Origin: Neelides folsomi
Lineage: Eukaryota > Arthropoda > Collembola > Neelipleona > Neelidae
Assembly (NCBI GenBank): GCA_034687125.1
Contig: JAQGBZ010000113.1
Span: forward strand, 1 to 64,000
Reading direction: 5' to 3'
DNA length: 64,000 nucleotides
Positions 21,010 through 33,600 of the stretch are shown piece by piece. The translations under genes and the position numbers were made by a program. The notes under the pieces are model-generated. The model was not told the DNA's origin. It searched no databases and saw nothing but the letters and a program-made list of their open reading frames with translations. Every line of letters begins with the position of its first letter. Positions within the stretch are counted from its first letter, which is position 1.

Positions 21010-22395
21010 ACTCCAAAGGACGACCCAAAGGAGAAATGAAAATGAATGGAGAAAATCCAGTTGGTTCAGTTTTTTTCCTCCTTCCAATGAATTTACAACC
21101 AAACGATAAATGGATGGAAACATCTTGAGACTTCTCTCCTCCTCCTCATTACTTATTACATTCCCCGATGTTCAAAACTCTATTCGCTCCACTCGGGATT
21201 CCAGGCGAGAAAAAACTCTCAATTCTGCTCAAAAGGACTTCCTGAGAACAATTCAAATTTCCTCAAATTCTCATCAATTATAAGATTTTGAAGAGTCACA
21301 AGTTATTATTTTTGGCAAATTCCCAGTGTACCTTGAATTATACGTAATGTATCAGATATGAACAGTTAAACCTCTTTCTTATTATTTAAGTATTACAAAC
21401 AATGAGTGGTATTCAAATTATTCAATATGAAATAAACTATTTGAAAATTAAAATGAAGTTTTTTTTATCATTTTTAATATTTTCATGATATATTGTAACA
21501 TACCATAACATGTACATTTATAATATAGGGATTTTGTATGTATGTCTTTCATGATATGCATTGATATGCAACTTCTAATATCTGTAATAATAGATATGTA
21601 AAATGATTTATAATATACTACCAATTGTATATTGGTATATCAGCTATGCAGTTTAAAAATCATTATACCTAAGCCCTATTAGGTGAATTAAGTATTTAAC
21701 ACAAATAAAATAAATATCTGTACTTGTAAACTACTCTACATATACCTAAATTAAACCTAGAAGGCCTTTTACATTCAATGTTAATCTTAGTTTTAACCCA
21801 AATAAACTTTCACTAAATACACATACGAAAAAAGGTATCAGAAAACCTGCTAAATGATAACTCATAACGAAAGTAAACACTTTACCAAATAATTGGAAAA
21901 TGTCGTGATTTTGATATGTCTTAACGTTCACAATCTTTCCATTTCCTCCCTCTACCCGAACCAAACTGAATTGACCCGAAATTCGGTCCGGGCAACTCAT
22001 GCAACGTTGTACGTATATTTCTTCTATACAGTCTAGGCAGAATATAAGAGACGAAGAAAGATGAATCGATAGTCTACATATTTAACCTAACCTAACATCC
22101 TTGAAATCTTTCTTCACATTTAACAATTCCTCTCGTTCACTTTCACCCAAAACATGAATATTATTTATTTAACAGTCAGTTGAATATTGAATAAAATAAA
22201 TTGCGTTTGTTCACAATGTTCAAAACTTATAAACTCCGTATTCATAATGATATGAAAATATTTGTTCAGTGAAATACAAAAGTTGAATAATTTTTTTCAA
22301 ATACCTTATCAAAATTTCTCAACCCAATGAATCGTGAAAGAATCAACATCTCAAACAATAATTTTATTTGTTCCAAGTAAACATAATTTACAATT
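21010..22395. other. Intergenic upstream of CUB paralog B
   Basis: The 3' UTR of the preceding gene is followed by AT-rich DNA. A GC-richer patch at about 21930-22110 has an open minus-strand stretch described in the findings and may instead be promoter DNA for paralog B. Two CCTAA units at 22086-22095 are too few to be telomeric. Confidence 0.5.
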
Positions 22396-24295
22396 ATGGC
22401 TTTCGGGACTTTCACTTCACATTTGAGTCTCGTAGGATTTAAAGGACTTTCAATCATTTTAACCCTCGCTTTCAATATCAACTTGACAATTGGAAAATCC
22501 TTCATTAGAACAAGTACGCAATATTTTAATCAATTTAATAGAAATTAATCAATGATGATTTTATTGTAAATTAAATATTTGAATTGAATTCTAAATGTAA
22601 GGATAAATCTACATCGGGTGTTTTTGTTCAAGTAAAGGGTATTTATTGAATTTAATAAAATATTTTCTAATAGGTGAAAATGATTTTTATTATCAAGCAG
22701 CAAATCTTCAGAGTGAAACTTTGTGCCCGGATCCCCTCAACATCTTTCCATCTAAAGAATTCAATTTCCAAACGCTTCAGCGACTTTACTTCAGACCATG
22801 CATCTTTGCCGCAGAGGGAAACGATAAACTTGTGAAGGTCGAAGTGAGGGCAATTCATTCAGAAGCCGAAATGTGGGATTTTAAAGATCTACCAAATTCA
22901 CAGACATGTCGTGATATTTACAATGTAATTAAAATATGACGCATAATATTAATTTTTAATATATGGTAATTTACATAATATGTATAGGTATATTGCTTTT
23001 TTATCTAACTTTTATAAATCCACTTACCTATTCGTTTTTATAAATACTAGGTGAAAGTATTCGATTATTGAAATACTAATTGATATTAAATGAACCATAT
23101 TGTCTTTTTATCCAAATGACACATTTTACATCATTGAATGCCTAACATTAAATACCTAGTTCTCAAAATAACTGTTTTTGAAATTTTTTTTAGTTTGAGC
23201 CAATTTCTCGACAAAACGATATAGAGAAAGTTACTGGCCCATTTCTCATTTGCAAGAGCCGAAAATTGAGGAAATACGAATATGAAAATGACAACTTCTT
23301 TGACATTTGGGACGTTCAAGGGAGATTAAAATTCTACACAACATACAATATTTGGGAAGAAGCCAAATTCTTTCAAATCATTTTCATCATTTATGAAGGT
23401 AATTCACACTCTTGAACATAACTCGATGGTCTTTCAGATTTTATTAGTAACATTAACATTGAGTAACATGTTTTGTATTTTAATCCGTATATGGTTTACA
23501 TAAACCTTATAAACCTTTGTGTTAGAATAAATATTTTAAAATGTTCTTTACACAATTAAAAAATATTTTAATTTTTAGAATATTCTTGTTCAAGAATTCA
23601 AGTTCAGCAATATGCGATCACTTCATGGTGCAATGCAACTCTTTTGAGTGAATTCTCATCCACAATTTGTGCCCATTTTAATTGCTCTCAAGAAACGGCC
23701 ATTATGGAGAAAATAGGATTCCTACCTGACAAAAATACCGATTTTCCGCGTTACAGACGAAATTTCATTGGGAAGCTCAGGTGGATTTTCAATACAAATA
23801 CAAATACATTATCATTTTATTAAATATTTAATGAGCCTGTTCAATAAAACATTTTTTTAGTGTTTTGATATCAAATATCACGTCTTTGGCTCTTTTCATC
23901 CTTGTGGCCATCGTCCTTAAATCGCTCATTGTTCGATACCTGAGGTAAATTGAATTAACTTAAAAGAACAACTTGATGACATTCGCAATATCTCCAAGTG
24001 TATACATTGAATGTTTCATTATGGCTTGAATAGGAAACCATATGGGATCTACGGAATGTATCCGAACAATAGTCCGGACGGTATTTCTCCCTCGAGCGGC
24101 GGAACAGGGTGGGGAAGTGAAGGCGAGCGTCCTCATGTTCACCATCACAGGAGCAGACGGTCGACGACACCGCCGAGTCGACAACTCCCTCGGACAATCA
24201 ACCACTCTGCACATCTCCCTGTGGATCTCGAAACTCCCCCGCCAGCTTACGACTCACTTTCGCCTCCTTCTTACTCGGAAGCCACAAAAACATAA
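22396..24295 (+). CDS. CUB-family type I membrane protein, paralog B
   Basis: Six exons (22396-22513, 22674-22924, 23194-23398, 23579-23780, 23861-23944, 24034-24295) give 373 residues with intron phases 1, 0, 1, 2, 2. The first exon is a signal peptide exon (MAFGTFTSHLSLV and SIILTLAF) found only by asking for a phase-1 start; it is antisense to a longer minus frame. The ectodomain parallels paralog A: ETLCPDPLN, FNFQTLQRLYFRPCIF, VKVEVRAIHSE, FFDIWDVQGRLKFY, QIIFIIYE, IQVQQYA and KIGFLP. Exon 5 is almost entirely the transmembrane segment. The tail of about 85 residues has a Gly/Ser stretch, a His/Arg stretch, and the end PPPAYDSLSPPSYSEATKT with two PY motifs. The extra intron before the last exon is the only difference in gene structure from A. 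Function is unknown. Confidence 0.9.
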
Positions 24296-25498
24296 AATAA
24301 TATTATTCACAATTCCCGTTCAACATTGCAGCAATATTAGTATTAAATTAATATTGATCTATTAAGAATTTTAATTTAATGAGTTCCATTAGTGCCTATT
24401 AAGGATTAATGTATTTATTTAGGTATAATCATATATCACTATCACTGATATTGTTGTATACAGTAAACAATACAGGTAGTATTATTTAACTTATTTGTTG
24501 TTAATTTATTATAGGTACATTATTACATTATGTAATTTATGTATGTCATTGAGTGATAAAAACCTAATATATTTTATTTCGAGACTTTTCGAATTGATAC
24601 TCATGAAATATTTTATACAGGTATCCGCGCTTATACCTGTATTATTTCTTTATACTTTGTTTATTTTAATGCATTATTAAATATTTTTGTGATAGATCAT
24701 TTATATTAATTATGCTAGTAGGTACTTGAGGTATTTATTATTTGTGCTTAATGGTGGTAAAAAATAACAAACTCTTGAATTTATATTAAGCACTTGTCAA
24801 TTATAATGGCGTTTGATCCGAGCTAGTTAGCTCACTTACTGTGAGTGTTCTGCGTGCTTTAGTATATCGTAAATCGACTTTAGATTAGGCATTTTACAAA
24901 ATTACAAAATTTGAATTGTAACATACTGTAATAATTAATTATACATTTATAATCAAAAATCAAATTAAAAGAAATGTAAAAAATGTTATAATATAGTAAT
25001 CGTTAAACACTTAAATTATTTAAGATTTCAATGTGTTATACTACTTATGGTACTTATACATGTTATATGATATATGATGTTAATTAATTATGGAATTTGA
25101 TTTATCTAAATGTAACAAAATGTTAATTATAACGTTATCAATAAAATAAATTCGATTTACATATTTTTCGCTGTGCCCGTTTGTATGTTATCCATCCATA
25201 CATATATACATATTGTCCACATATTGGCCACATTGGCCAGAAATCATTTAGTTACTGTAGAGAAAAATATATGGATTCAAAACATTGATTTCGTTCACCC
25301 TGAACGTGTTGCAGAATATTTGCACAGTTGATCACATTAACAGCCATCAAAAAATGTTAAAAGAAGATTTTTAATACATTAGTAGTTTACATTTGTTAAA
25401 ATATAATTCATAAAATCGATTAAAATGTTGAAACTTTGCGTTACAATAATGGCTCAATTTGTCTAAAAAATTATATATAGAAATACCATATATTTCAA
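24296..25498. other. Intergenic between CUB paralog B and C1GALT1
   Basis: Very AT-rich DNA holding the 3' UTR of paralog B and the promoter of the next gene. No exon, repeat or RNA gene is visible. Confidence 0.5.
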
Positions 25499-26985
25499 AT
25501 GATTGTCAAAATTTTGAAACGTAGTATCAGAGCAATCAGAAGAGACTCAAATTCAACTTATTTTATTGCCGGAATTTTTTTGGGGTTAATAATATCTTTA
25601 ATTTTTTACAATATTCAACAAACTCAAAGAATAGCAAGCAATTTATTAGCAAAATTGAACAGGTTGAGATTTTACTCCTTATTTATCTAAATGTACCTAA
25701 ATTTACCCAACATTTTTTAATCAACATTTATTAAAGACCAAAAGAAGAGAAAGAAAACAAATCAATTTATCGCAAAGGTCGAACCTTAAATGGTCAAACT
25801 AAAATAGCAGAAGATTTGAAGGAGAAAATAAGAGTTCTTTGTGTGGTCGTGACGAGTCCATTTGACCACGAAGAGCGAGCAATTCACGTTAAAAGAACTT
25901 GGGGGAAAAGATGCAACAAACTCATTTTTGCAAGTTCAGAAGATGGTTAGTAGATAAAATAGCAAAATATGCATTAATTTAATTATAAAAAAATCATTTT
26001 TATAATAAAATAAATTTTCTTTTTAACGAATATAAAAACCAAGATAAAATGTTATTAAAGATGAAGATTTGGGAGCAATAGGGCTTAAAAATGTAAAAGA
26101 AGGACATGAAAACCTTTGGGGGAAAACAAAGGAAGCGCTCAAACACATTTATGAAAATCATTTACACGAGGCTGAATGGTTTTTAAAAGCTGATGTTGAT
26201 TCTTATATTGTTCTTGAAAATCTTCGATTTATGCTCAAAGATTTCAATCCAGAAGTGGCTTATTATTTCGGCTGTAAATTTCGTCCACATGTCAAACAAG
26301 GCTATATGAGCGGAGGGGCAGGTATGTTAAAAATATAAATTCTTCAATAAATATTAATTACATATATAATATAATATTTCCATTTATGTAATTTTATCAA
26401 ACATTTTAAAAAATGTCAACAGGTTATGTATTAAGTAAAGGAACGTTGAGAAAACTTGTTGAAATTGGATTTCCAGATCCAACAATGTGCAAAACTAATT
26501 CCAAAGGAGACGAAGATGTCGAACTTGGTTATCATATCACATATCTTCTAATTATTTTAAATAAATCAATTAAAGCGTAAAAAATAACCCTATAATATTG
26601 ATTTTTCTCAGGCCATTGTCTGGAGAATCTTGGCGTAAATGGCGGAGACACTCGAGATCAATTTGGCCGCTATAAGTTCAACGCACTTCCACCTGAAATG
26701 CTTTTATTTCACAATCCCTCTGGTTGGCAAAATAACGAGTGGTATACGAAGTTCATCTATTATCCACAAATGCTTGTAATTCGGAATACAACTATAGAAT
26801 TAAACATCGGCTATCTTTAAATCATTAAAAAAATTTAACTCTGAATGATTTAGGAGGCAGATTGCTGTTCAGATGGTCTCATATCTTTTCATTACATCAC
26901 GCCTTCGATGATGTACACAATGGATTATTTAATCTATAGAGTCATCCCATATGGACTTAACATTGAAAATCACAATTATGAGTAA
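25499..26985 (+). CDS. C1GALT1: Core 1 beta-1,3-galactosyltransferase (glycoprotein-N-acetylgalactosamine 3-beta-galactosyltransferase)
   Basis: This is a Golgi type II enzyme that adds galactose to GalNAc-Ser/Thr, making the core 1 (T antigen) O-glycan. Six exons (25499-25662, 25737-25945, 26061-26321, 26423-26527, 26612-26775, 26854-26985) join in frame to 344 residues. A short basic tail and a transmembrane anchor (about 21-41) are followed by [31 protein letters not shown], the metal-binding segment [43 protein letters not shown] and the ending [14 protein letters not shown] with the family CCSD. The acidic triad is D-V-D rather than the common D-D-D, so both outer Asp are kept. At 344 residues it is near the family length. 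Several arthropod lineages carry many C1GALT1 paralogs, so it may be a divergent copy. Confidence 0.94.
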
Positions 26986-27818
26986 TACTTAATTTTCAAG
27001 AACTGATAACGAATCAATCTAGAGTATACCTAGTTATCATTATCATTTATTTGAAATATAATAAACAAAAATATTATAGGAAAATCTGACATTGAGATTT
27101 TAAGATTAATTAAAAAAAATTAAACTACCTACACATAAATTGTAAGCCTTTGTACTTCCTTGTATGGCATAAAATGCTTAACATACTTAACAATAAATTT
27201 CGTTTACACGAATAGCAATTTTGAAAATGATTTGTGATTCCAAATAAGGGAAACGTCATAATAATAAACCTACATATTATGTGCATTTCATAAGGAACAA
27301 GTTCATTTTTCCAACTATGACATTTGGGTTCAAGTGCTAACAAGGTATGAAATAAAAGCCTTCATACAATAATCTTACCATTAACAAGTAATAATGAGAA
27401 ACGGCCGAAAGCTAATTAAGTCAACTATTTACGTGCCGAACGTAAATTTGATTCATGTAATGTCATCATTACAATAAAGATCCTCTACATCATGAGCTTC
27501 TTCTCGTGCATAATGCATTCTAGCTATAATCTCCAGATAGAAATATAATATAAGGAAAGGTGTAATATATATATACAATTTTCTATTCCTCCAACTCCTA
27601 AATGCATTTAAAGACATTTTTCTTCATTTGCTCCAAGTTGGTTGAATTGACAGTTGGGATTTTTCTCAATGTTAAATTATTTCTTTAATCTTGTTTAAAT
27701 CCCATTATCAAAAACTGTAATATAATAGATTGTATTTAAGTAATATTTTGTTTTGTGTTTATTTGAACTCAAAATAAGCTACAATAATATTCACAATTCA
27801 TTTGAAGTTTAAAGTTTA
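26986..27818. other. Intergenic between C1GALT1 and the small membrane protein gene
   Basis: AT-rich spacer with no recognisable element. A 72-codon minus frame at 27125-27343 has no domain. Confidence 0.5.
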
Positions 27819-28817
27819 ATGATGAATTTAACGGACAATAGTCAATTAGAAGAAATGAAAGATCAAGCTGAATATTACACGTTTCACATCACAGTTCCAT
27901 GGATCGGGTTTACACTCTTTGTGGCTTTTCTCCCTGTTGTCTTCATCATTCTCATCATCATTTTCTATAAATTCTACACAAGGTGCTCCTTATCAATGTA
28001 ATTAATAGAAACTTTTCATCATTATTCTATATAATAATTCATCGTTTTTTTATATTATAATTTTATAATTCATAATCAAATTGGATTATTTATTTTATTC
28101 CAATTTTTATGTAATACTCGTATTTTGATATTAGATAATTAATTTAGTTAACCTTCATTATCACGCTGTTTTATTATATCTGCAATACAGATATTACATT
28201 CTTCTCAACAATATTTACTAGTTATAATGCTTAAATCCCCTCTAAGTAATAAGAACAACTGTTAAATAATAATTGTCATTAAAATGTTTATTAACTGAGG
28301 AAGTTCTTTTGTGCTAAAGGGAAGACGATGAAAGAATCTCGCGATGTTCGAGTGGAAGCAGCACATTAATCTCCGCCCTTTCCACTTCCTCTCTCAAATT
28401 GCGTAAGGATGCAATTCTCCTCTTTAATAAACAACCAGATCCCGTACTCAAAAGAAATTCATCTTATACAAGCAACCACGAAGGTCAAACTCAGAATAAT
28501 ACAATTTGTGAATCATTTACAAATTAAATGCTTAAAAATTATTTTAATAATGTTTGTTTTATATAGTGTGTTAATAAATAAAGTATTAATAAATAGGACG
28601 CTATTGGGGAGTTTCGCCGGAGAGTTCTGTTGGCCAAAATTCATGCGGGTCGGAGAGTGACGAGGAGAATCGTTTGTGCTCAAACACATGCAAGAGCATT
28701 CTCCACCATCATCATGGATCTTGTTTCAGACTCCACCAGCATCATGTCAAGTTTCGCGAAGAAGTTGGAGTTCACTTAAAGTCCAACACTGAACCTTTAA
28801 ATGGGCCAGAAACATAA
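27819..28817 (+). CDS. Small single-pass membrane protein, unrecognised (155 aa)
   Basis: I do not recognise this gene. Three exons, 27819-27982, 28320-28402 and 28597-28817, join in frame (phases 2 and 1) to 155 residues. The first encodes a short acidic N-terminus with a possible N-glycan site (NLT), then one strong hydrophobic segment (about 27-50, WIGFTLFVAFLPVVFIILII) followed by a positive YKFYTR. By the positive-inside rule the C-terminus is cytosolic. The tail is Ser-rich (SRCSSGSSTLISALSTSSL), then GSESDEENR and a Cys/His cluster with HHHH. No signal peptide precedes the anchor. The second junction uses a strong GTAAGG donor; a weaker donor at about 28482 would keep the same phase and insert 26 residues. 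Codon texture and phase support the model; neither downstream exon has its own ATG. Confidence 0.7.
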
Positions 28818-29365
28818 ACCCAATTTCCAACATTACGTTGTTATAAATTGTAAACAAGGGATGAACTTCCTCTAACAAACTAATTGAATCGTTAACTTAC
28901 ATAATACGTTAATTGCACGAAAAAATATATTAAAGGGGTGATTAAAGTCACATAATGAGTTTTATTGTTTCCAACTCTGGTACAGATACAGTTTTTCAAC
29001 ATATTTCAATAATGCTTAAGGAAATAGACTTAACATAAAAAGACAAAAACGAGTTGTGACTTTGACACTTCATTGCTACAATTCACAACAAAGAACATTG
29101 GCCATAAACGATGCAAATGTATGTCGTTTCATTAATCGCTTCATTGCATCAAAACAAATAGAAAAAACTACACTTTATTTCTCATTTTACAAGATGTAAA
29201 GATGCAAAATGAAAACAATTATTATTAATTGGTATTGGTATCAGACAATTTACAGCGACCATATTTATATAATTATTTAAGGTAGTATAATTTAAATTAA
29301 AAACATTTTATGAAGAAATAAAGCATATACCTTACCTAACACATTATGTATGGTTTATGGCATAA
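28818..29365. other. Intergenic, AT-rich, before the transposon cluster
   Basis: Probable 3' UTR of the small membrane protein gene followed by anonymous AT-rich DNA. No structure was seen. Confidence 0.5.
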
Positions 29366-29373
29366 TAAATAAA

Positions 29374-29598
29374 GGCTGATCTTCGGATATGCTGCATTTC
29401 TTGGCTCTCACCATGGTGAACAAAACCTCACCATGGTGCACCATGTCCATGGTGAAGACGCGCCAAGAAATGAAAACTGGGAATCGGAAGATTAACACTA
29501 AACTCACCATGGTGAAGAGGAATTTTGCGTGGTGCACCATGAAAAACCATGGATTTTGCATGGTGCACCATGGTGTGCAGCATATCCGAAGATCAGCC
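29374..29598. mobile_element. 225-bp MITE with 8-bp target duplication and CACCATGGTG palindromes
   Basis: A perfect 23-bp terminal inverted repeat begins GGCTGATCTTCGG at both ends. The flanks 29366-29373 and 29599-29606 are identical (TAAATAAA), an 8-bp target duplication as made by hAT or P-type transposases. The interior holds four copies of the palindrome CACCATGGTG, linked forms reading GGTGCACCAT, and an internal inverted pair (CATTTCTTGGC at 29395-29405 with GCCAAGAAATG at 29462-29472). It encodes nothing. The intact ends and duplication suggest a fairly recent insertion. Confidence 0.9.
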
Positions 29599-29625
29599 TA
29601 AATAAATACATGCACATGTCATCTA

Positions 29626-30607
29626 CAGGGTCCCTCTTAATGTTTTGCCTCTATCTTAGGATGACTTCTAAATATCACATATTTTTTCATTCATTTTCAG
29701 TTCAGACCTTTTTTTTAATCACAAACATAAGTGACTTTATTGTGAAACAAATAAAAACACCAACACAAATTAGATATCCAGGGAGTTCAACAATTCTTTC
29801 CGAATCATCAATTTGGGGAATTGATTTTGCCGACTCTGTCGTTTTGAAAATTCGGTTTTCTTGCTTGATAAATGAAGAATTCGTCACTGGGTGCCAAATG
29901 GATGGAATCTTCTATCCAATTACGAAGATATTGACAGAACCATAATCAGTCTTCAATATTCGCTTTTGACTTCTTTGGTTTTTTGATGACATGAAAGGGT
30001 TTCATCCCTTCTTTCTTAAGAAATCGTCTCGCGGTTTCAGAACTAACGATTTTGCACCGCTTTAAAGCAATTTCACTGGACAATGTCGATGAACTTCTTT
30101 TTGAATTTTCTAAAATGATGTCTTTCGGCTCTTGAATCATTTTATCTGGTCTTCCAGATATTGAAGTGTCCATTTTACACGTATAGTAAGTTTGTTTCCA
30201 TGTGCCCCTAACCCATCTTAAGTTCTTTTTCAAACTGTCGGAAATTCACTTTTGCGTTATGAATATCGCGCCTTCATCTTTAGCTTCTTTCCAAGCTATT
30301 GCTTTAATTCTATCAATGTAACAATTTTCCTCTGAATCGTTAACAAGAGGCATTGTAAAAATTAAATCCAATAACTTTTATTGAGTTTAAAATGATACTC
30401 ATTTTTGCATTTTCAAATTATATTTTTATACGCTTTATTAAAATTTTTCTCATAATTCCCATATAATATTTGAACTTTGACATATCATGATGAAATTATA
30501 CACCCTAATACAGTTTTTTGTGCTCTTTCAAATGGTATATGGCTCATCTTTCTGAGATATTTAAAAATCATCGGACGGATAGAGGCAAATCATTATGAGG
30601 GACCCTG
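29626..30607. mobile_element. Tc1/mariner-type DNA transposon, decayed, about 980 bp
   Basis: Both ends begin CAGGGTCCCTC and are flanked by TA (29624-29625 and 30608-30609), the mariner-type target. The terminal inverted repeats match over about 55-60 bp, with some divergence (TCTTAATG at one end against TCATAATG at the other). The interior encodes an N-terminal transposase remnant on the minus strand but no complete DDE catalytic domain. Only 20 bp separate its start from the end of the MITE's target duplication. Confidence 0.85.
29946..30353 (-). pseudogene. Transposase N-terminal remnant (helix-turn-helix part)
   Basis: From an ATG at 30353 the frame reads about 35 residues to an in-frame TGA at 30248-30246 and then stays open to 29946. 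The later part, SSEIALKRCKIVSSETARRF followed by LKKEGMKPFHVIKKPKK, resembles the second DNA-binding helix-turn-helix and linker of Tc1/mariner-type transposases. The DDE domain that should follow is not recognisable in the 320 bp left before the terminal repeat. The copy cannot make active enzyme. Confidence 0.75.
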
Positions 30608-30609
30608 TA

Positions 30610-33600
30610 CTCTATGCATGTATGGTATGTAAAGTATATTATCTAATATAAATAATTTTTAAGTGGATTAACAAATATAAAATTTTTAGGGTATTTTCAC
30701 ATTATATGGGAATTTTTCAAGTATTTAAGTAACATACTATTTATTTATATAATGCTATAGAAGAAATAATTCTGTAAAATTGTTGGCTTTTGTTATGTTA
30801 TGAATAATCTCATTACGAACATAAAACGGTCTTGTTGATAGTGAATTAAATGAAAATTATACACTTTTGGACTTTGTTCCTCTTTCTCTTTGTAAACCAC
30901 GTATTTAAGAGCACGTAGAGTCTGAGGTGGATCGAATGAAGGACTTGAGGGCTTGACAGTTGATAGACACTAATGGAGAAGGATATTTAATGTTCATATT
31001 ACAGCACCGAAATTACACGAGTTAAGAAGCATATTATATTCCTCTCGACGTTTATGTAATTGTAATCCATGAAGGTTGAAGACATTTGTAATTCCATGTT
31101 TTTGTTCAGGTATTAATTCTATTTAACTTCTGCCTCATGCTGACTAATGATGAACTCTAACTGCTTAACTGATTACTGTGTTACTGACCTCAGTGAAGCC
31201 GATCCTGTCTCGAAACTCTCAACGACTCTCTGACCAAATATCCTTCAGCATAATACTAATTTTGCATCCTCTTATAAAACTAAATGACTTCTTTAAGAAA
31301 AGCTTTCCTTAACAAACTAAAAATAATTTCAGCAACATTACTGAATTGTTTAATTTAAATTGAGAATTAAAAATCTTTAACTAAAATCTTTAACTAAAGG
31401 TACATTAATGATTCTACTTTACCGGTGTGCAAGTTCAAAGGAGTTAGAAATAGGAGCAACATTGTTGTATACCTAGTATACCAAATTATTAGTTCAAAGG
31501 TTTCATATTACAATACAGGTAAACATACTTAAGTATATTATGGTAAAGTACACCTTTGGATATATTACAAATATATTATTTCGAATATGTATTTGACTCT
31601 CCCATCCGGCTTCCATTGGAGAGAAAAATAAAAAAGATGAAACCTTGAAAAGGGCAAGGCCACATGGAGCAGGAAGGCTAATGACACCCCCAATTCCCCC
31701 AACTTGCTCTTTTTCTCCCCGCACACCTGAACTCTAAAAAGGACCCAAAATTCATTTTACTTTTGTGTGGTTCTCCACTTACATGGATGGTCAAAGAACT
31801 TTTGCACTCCTACTTTTTATGAGGTTTAATCCTTTCCCCAAACTTTAGTAGTTCTCCAGTTTCAATTTCCCTAAGCTTCAGTTTCGAATTTGAACAAATG
31901 TCTTAAAAATAATAAAAGTATACCCTTTGTCATGTATGAGCCAAAGGTAAATAAAATAGAGGTAAGATTTTATGCTTTTGGGGTATTTTTACATATTTTC
32001 CACCATTATTCATTTTTAAGTGGGAAACCCCAACTTTTAATTTCAAAGCGGAAAGTTTTAAAATAAAAGTTTAAGGGCCCGATGAGGAGGAGGTCAAGTT
32101 GTTAAAATAAGGGAAAAGAACATGACAAGAGCATGAGATTTTTATGTGCTCGAATTGCAATTTGGAACATGTTCTGAAGGCATTTTGCCTTTTGCTCTCA
32201 TATTTCCTCGAAAAAGATTAGGAGTGTAAAGGGAGGAACATAAACCTACTTATTTGCTTCAAATGTCGCAAGGAAATTGGGGGAGTTTGGTAAGTCCATT
32301 GTTTAAGAAAAGTCTCGTTGTCCCGTTAGAGTCTTTTCGTGGTTCAAAAGTTAAAACCCTTCACGAGAAATCCATTTCAAACCTCGTTATGTCATTATAT
32401 AAAGTTGAGCATATTAACACGTCGGACCTTAATGTTCAAAACCATTCAATTCTCTTTAAATTCATGTTGTGGTTTGGTATCTTTGAAAGACAAATTGCTC
32501 CACGAGATCTCATCGTCTCAAAATAACAAATCCAAAACAAATATTTTTTTCTCTGTAAAATTGAAATTAAATAAAAGCAAAGTTAATATCATTGTTTTAA
32601 ATCACGAACTTTCTGAATAAGTGAATATTCTTTATTGTTTGGTAAAAGAATGCGAATGATTAAATTGCCTTAAAAGTCGTTAGGCGTTAGAAAACAATAG
32701 AAATGGAAGTTTATGGAATTTAATTTATTTATGAATTGAGGGGAATTAGAAGTATTTCATTAAACTGTAAAGAAGCGAAGGAAGGTGGAGGACCAGAATG
32801 GATAATATAAAAAGAAGAATTGTAGGAAAAGGTTCCCGTTAGCAGTCGAGGAATGATGATGGGAGTTACCGATTTTTTCCCCTTCGTTCCTTTTTCTTAG
32901 ACGTGGAGGGTGAATGAGTGAAGTGAGTGAAGTCTGATGTCTGATGGAAAAGCGTAAGGAAATCACGGAAGTCGCCATTTACAACTTCACCTGCTCCCCA
33001 TTCTTCAGTTTCCTCTCATTTTTCCATTATTTTCCTCTCAAACAACTCTTTTATTAACATCATTTATATTTTTAATAAGCAAATCATATTTTGTAAATAT
33101 AAAGCGATCACTAAATTAATCATTTGGTTATTTAATGATAACTTTACGTATTTACCTAATTAATAAATTACTCTGGAACATTACTAGCATGTGGGAAAAT
33201 AAATAGGCTAGTTAAATTTGAAAACATACAGGTATGTATTTACGTCAACTTGAATGATGTCAATATGATGAATTGATGAATCATAACTTGACTTTAACGC
33301 TAATCCTAACATTATAATAATACAAATCAATAGCAATATATAAAAGTCTTTGGTCTTTGATTCATAAAATCCTTATTATACATAGCTCTAATTTAAAATG
33401 TACACATGCATGAGATGACTAACAAAGAGGGAAAATTTCCATTGGGATCATTGAATGTGTCCTAATAAAAATGACTTTTTAAAATGTTTAAATTATGAAT
33501 CTAGTTTTGGATAGGTAGTGTCTTTTTCCTTATAGATGTTGGAAGTAAAGTATCACGAGAGTCAACACTATTGAGCCTATACCCTTGATAATTAAAGTAG

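Noticed and set aside
22086-22095. Two CCTAA units as a telomere-type repeat
   Set aside because: Two units are expected by chance and no array continues.
22266-22505. 79-codon minus-strand frame
   Set aside because: It is antisense to the signal-peptide exon of CUB paralog B, which fits in phase and in the family pattern.
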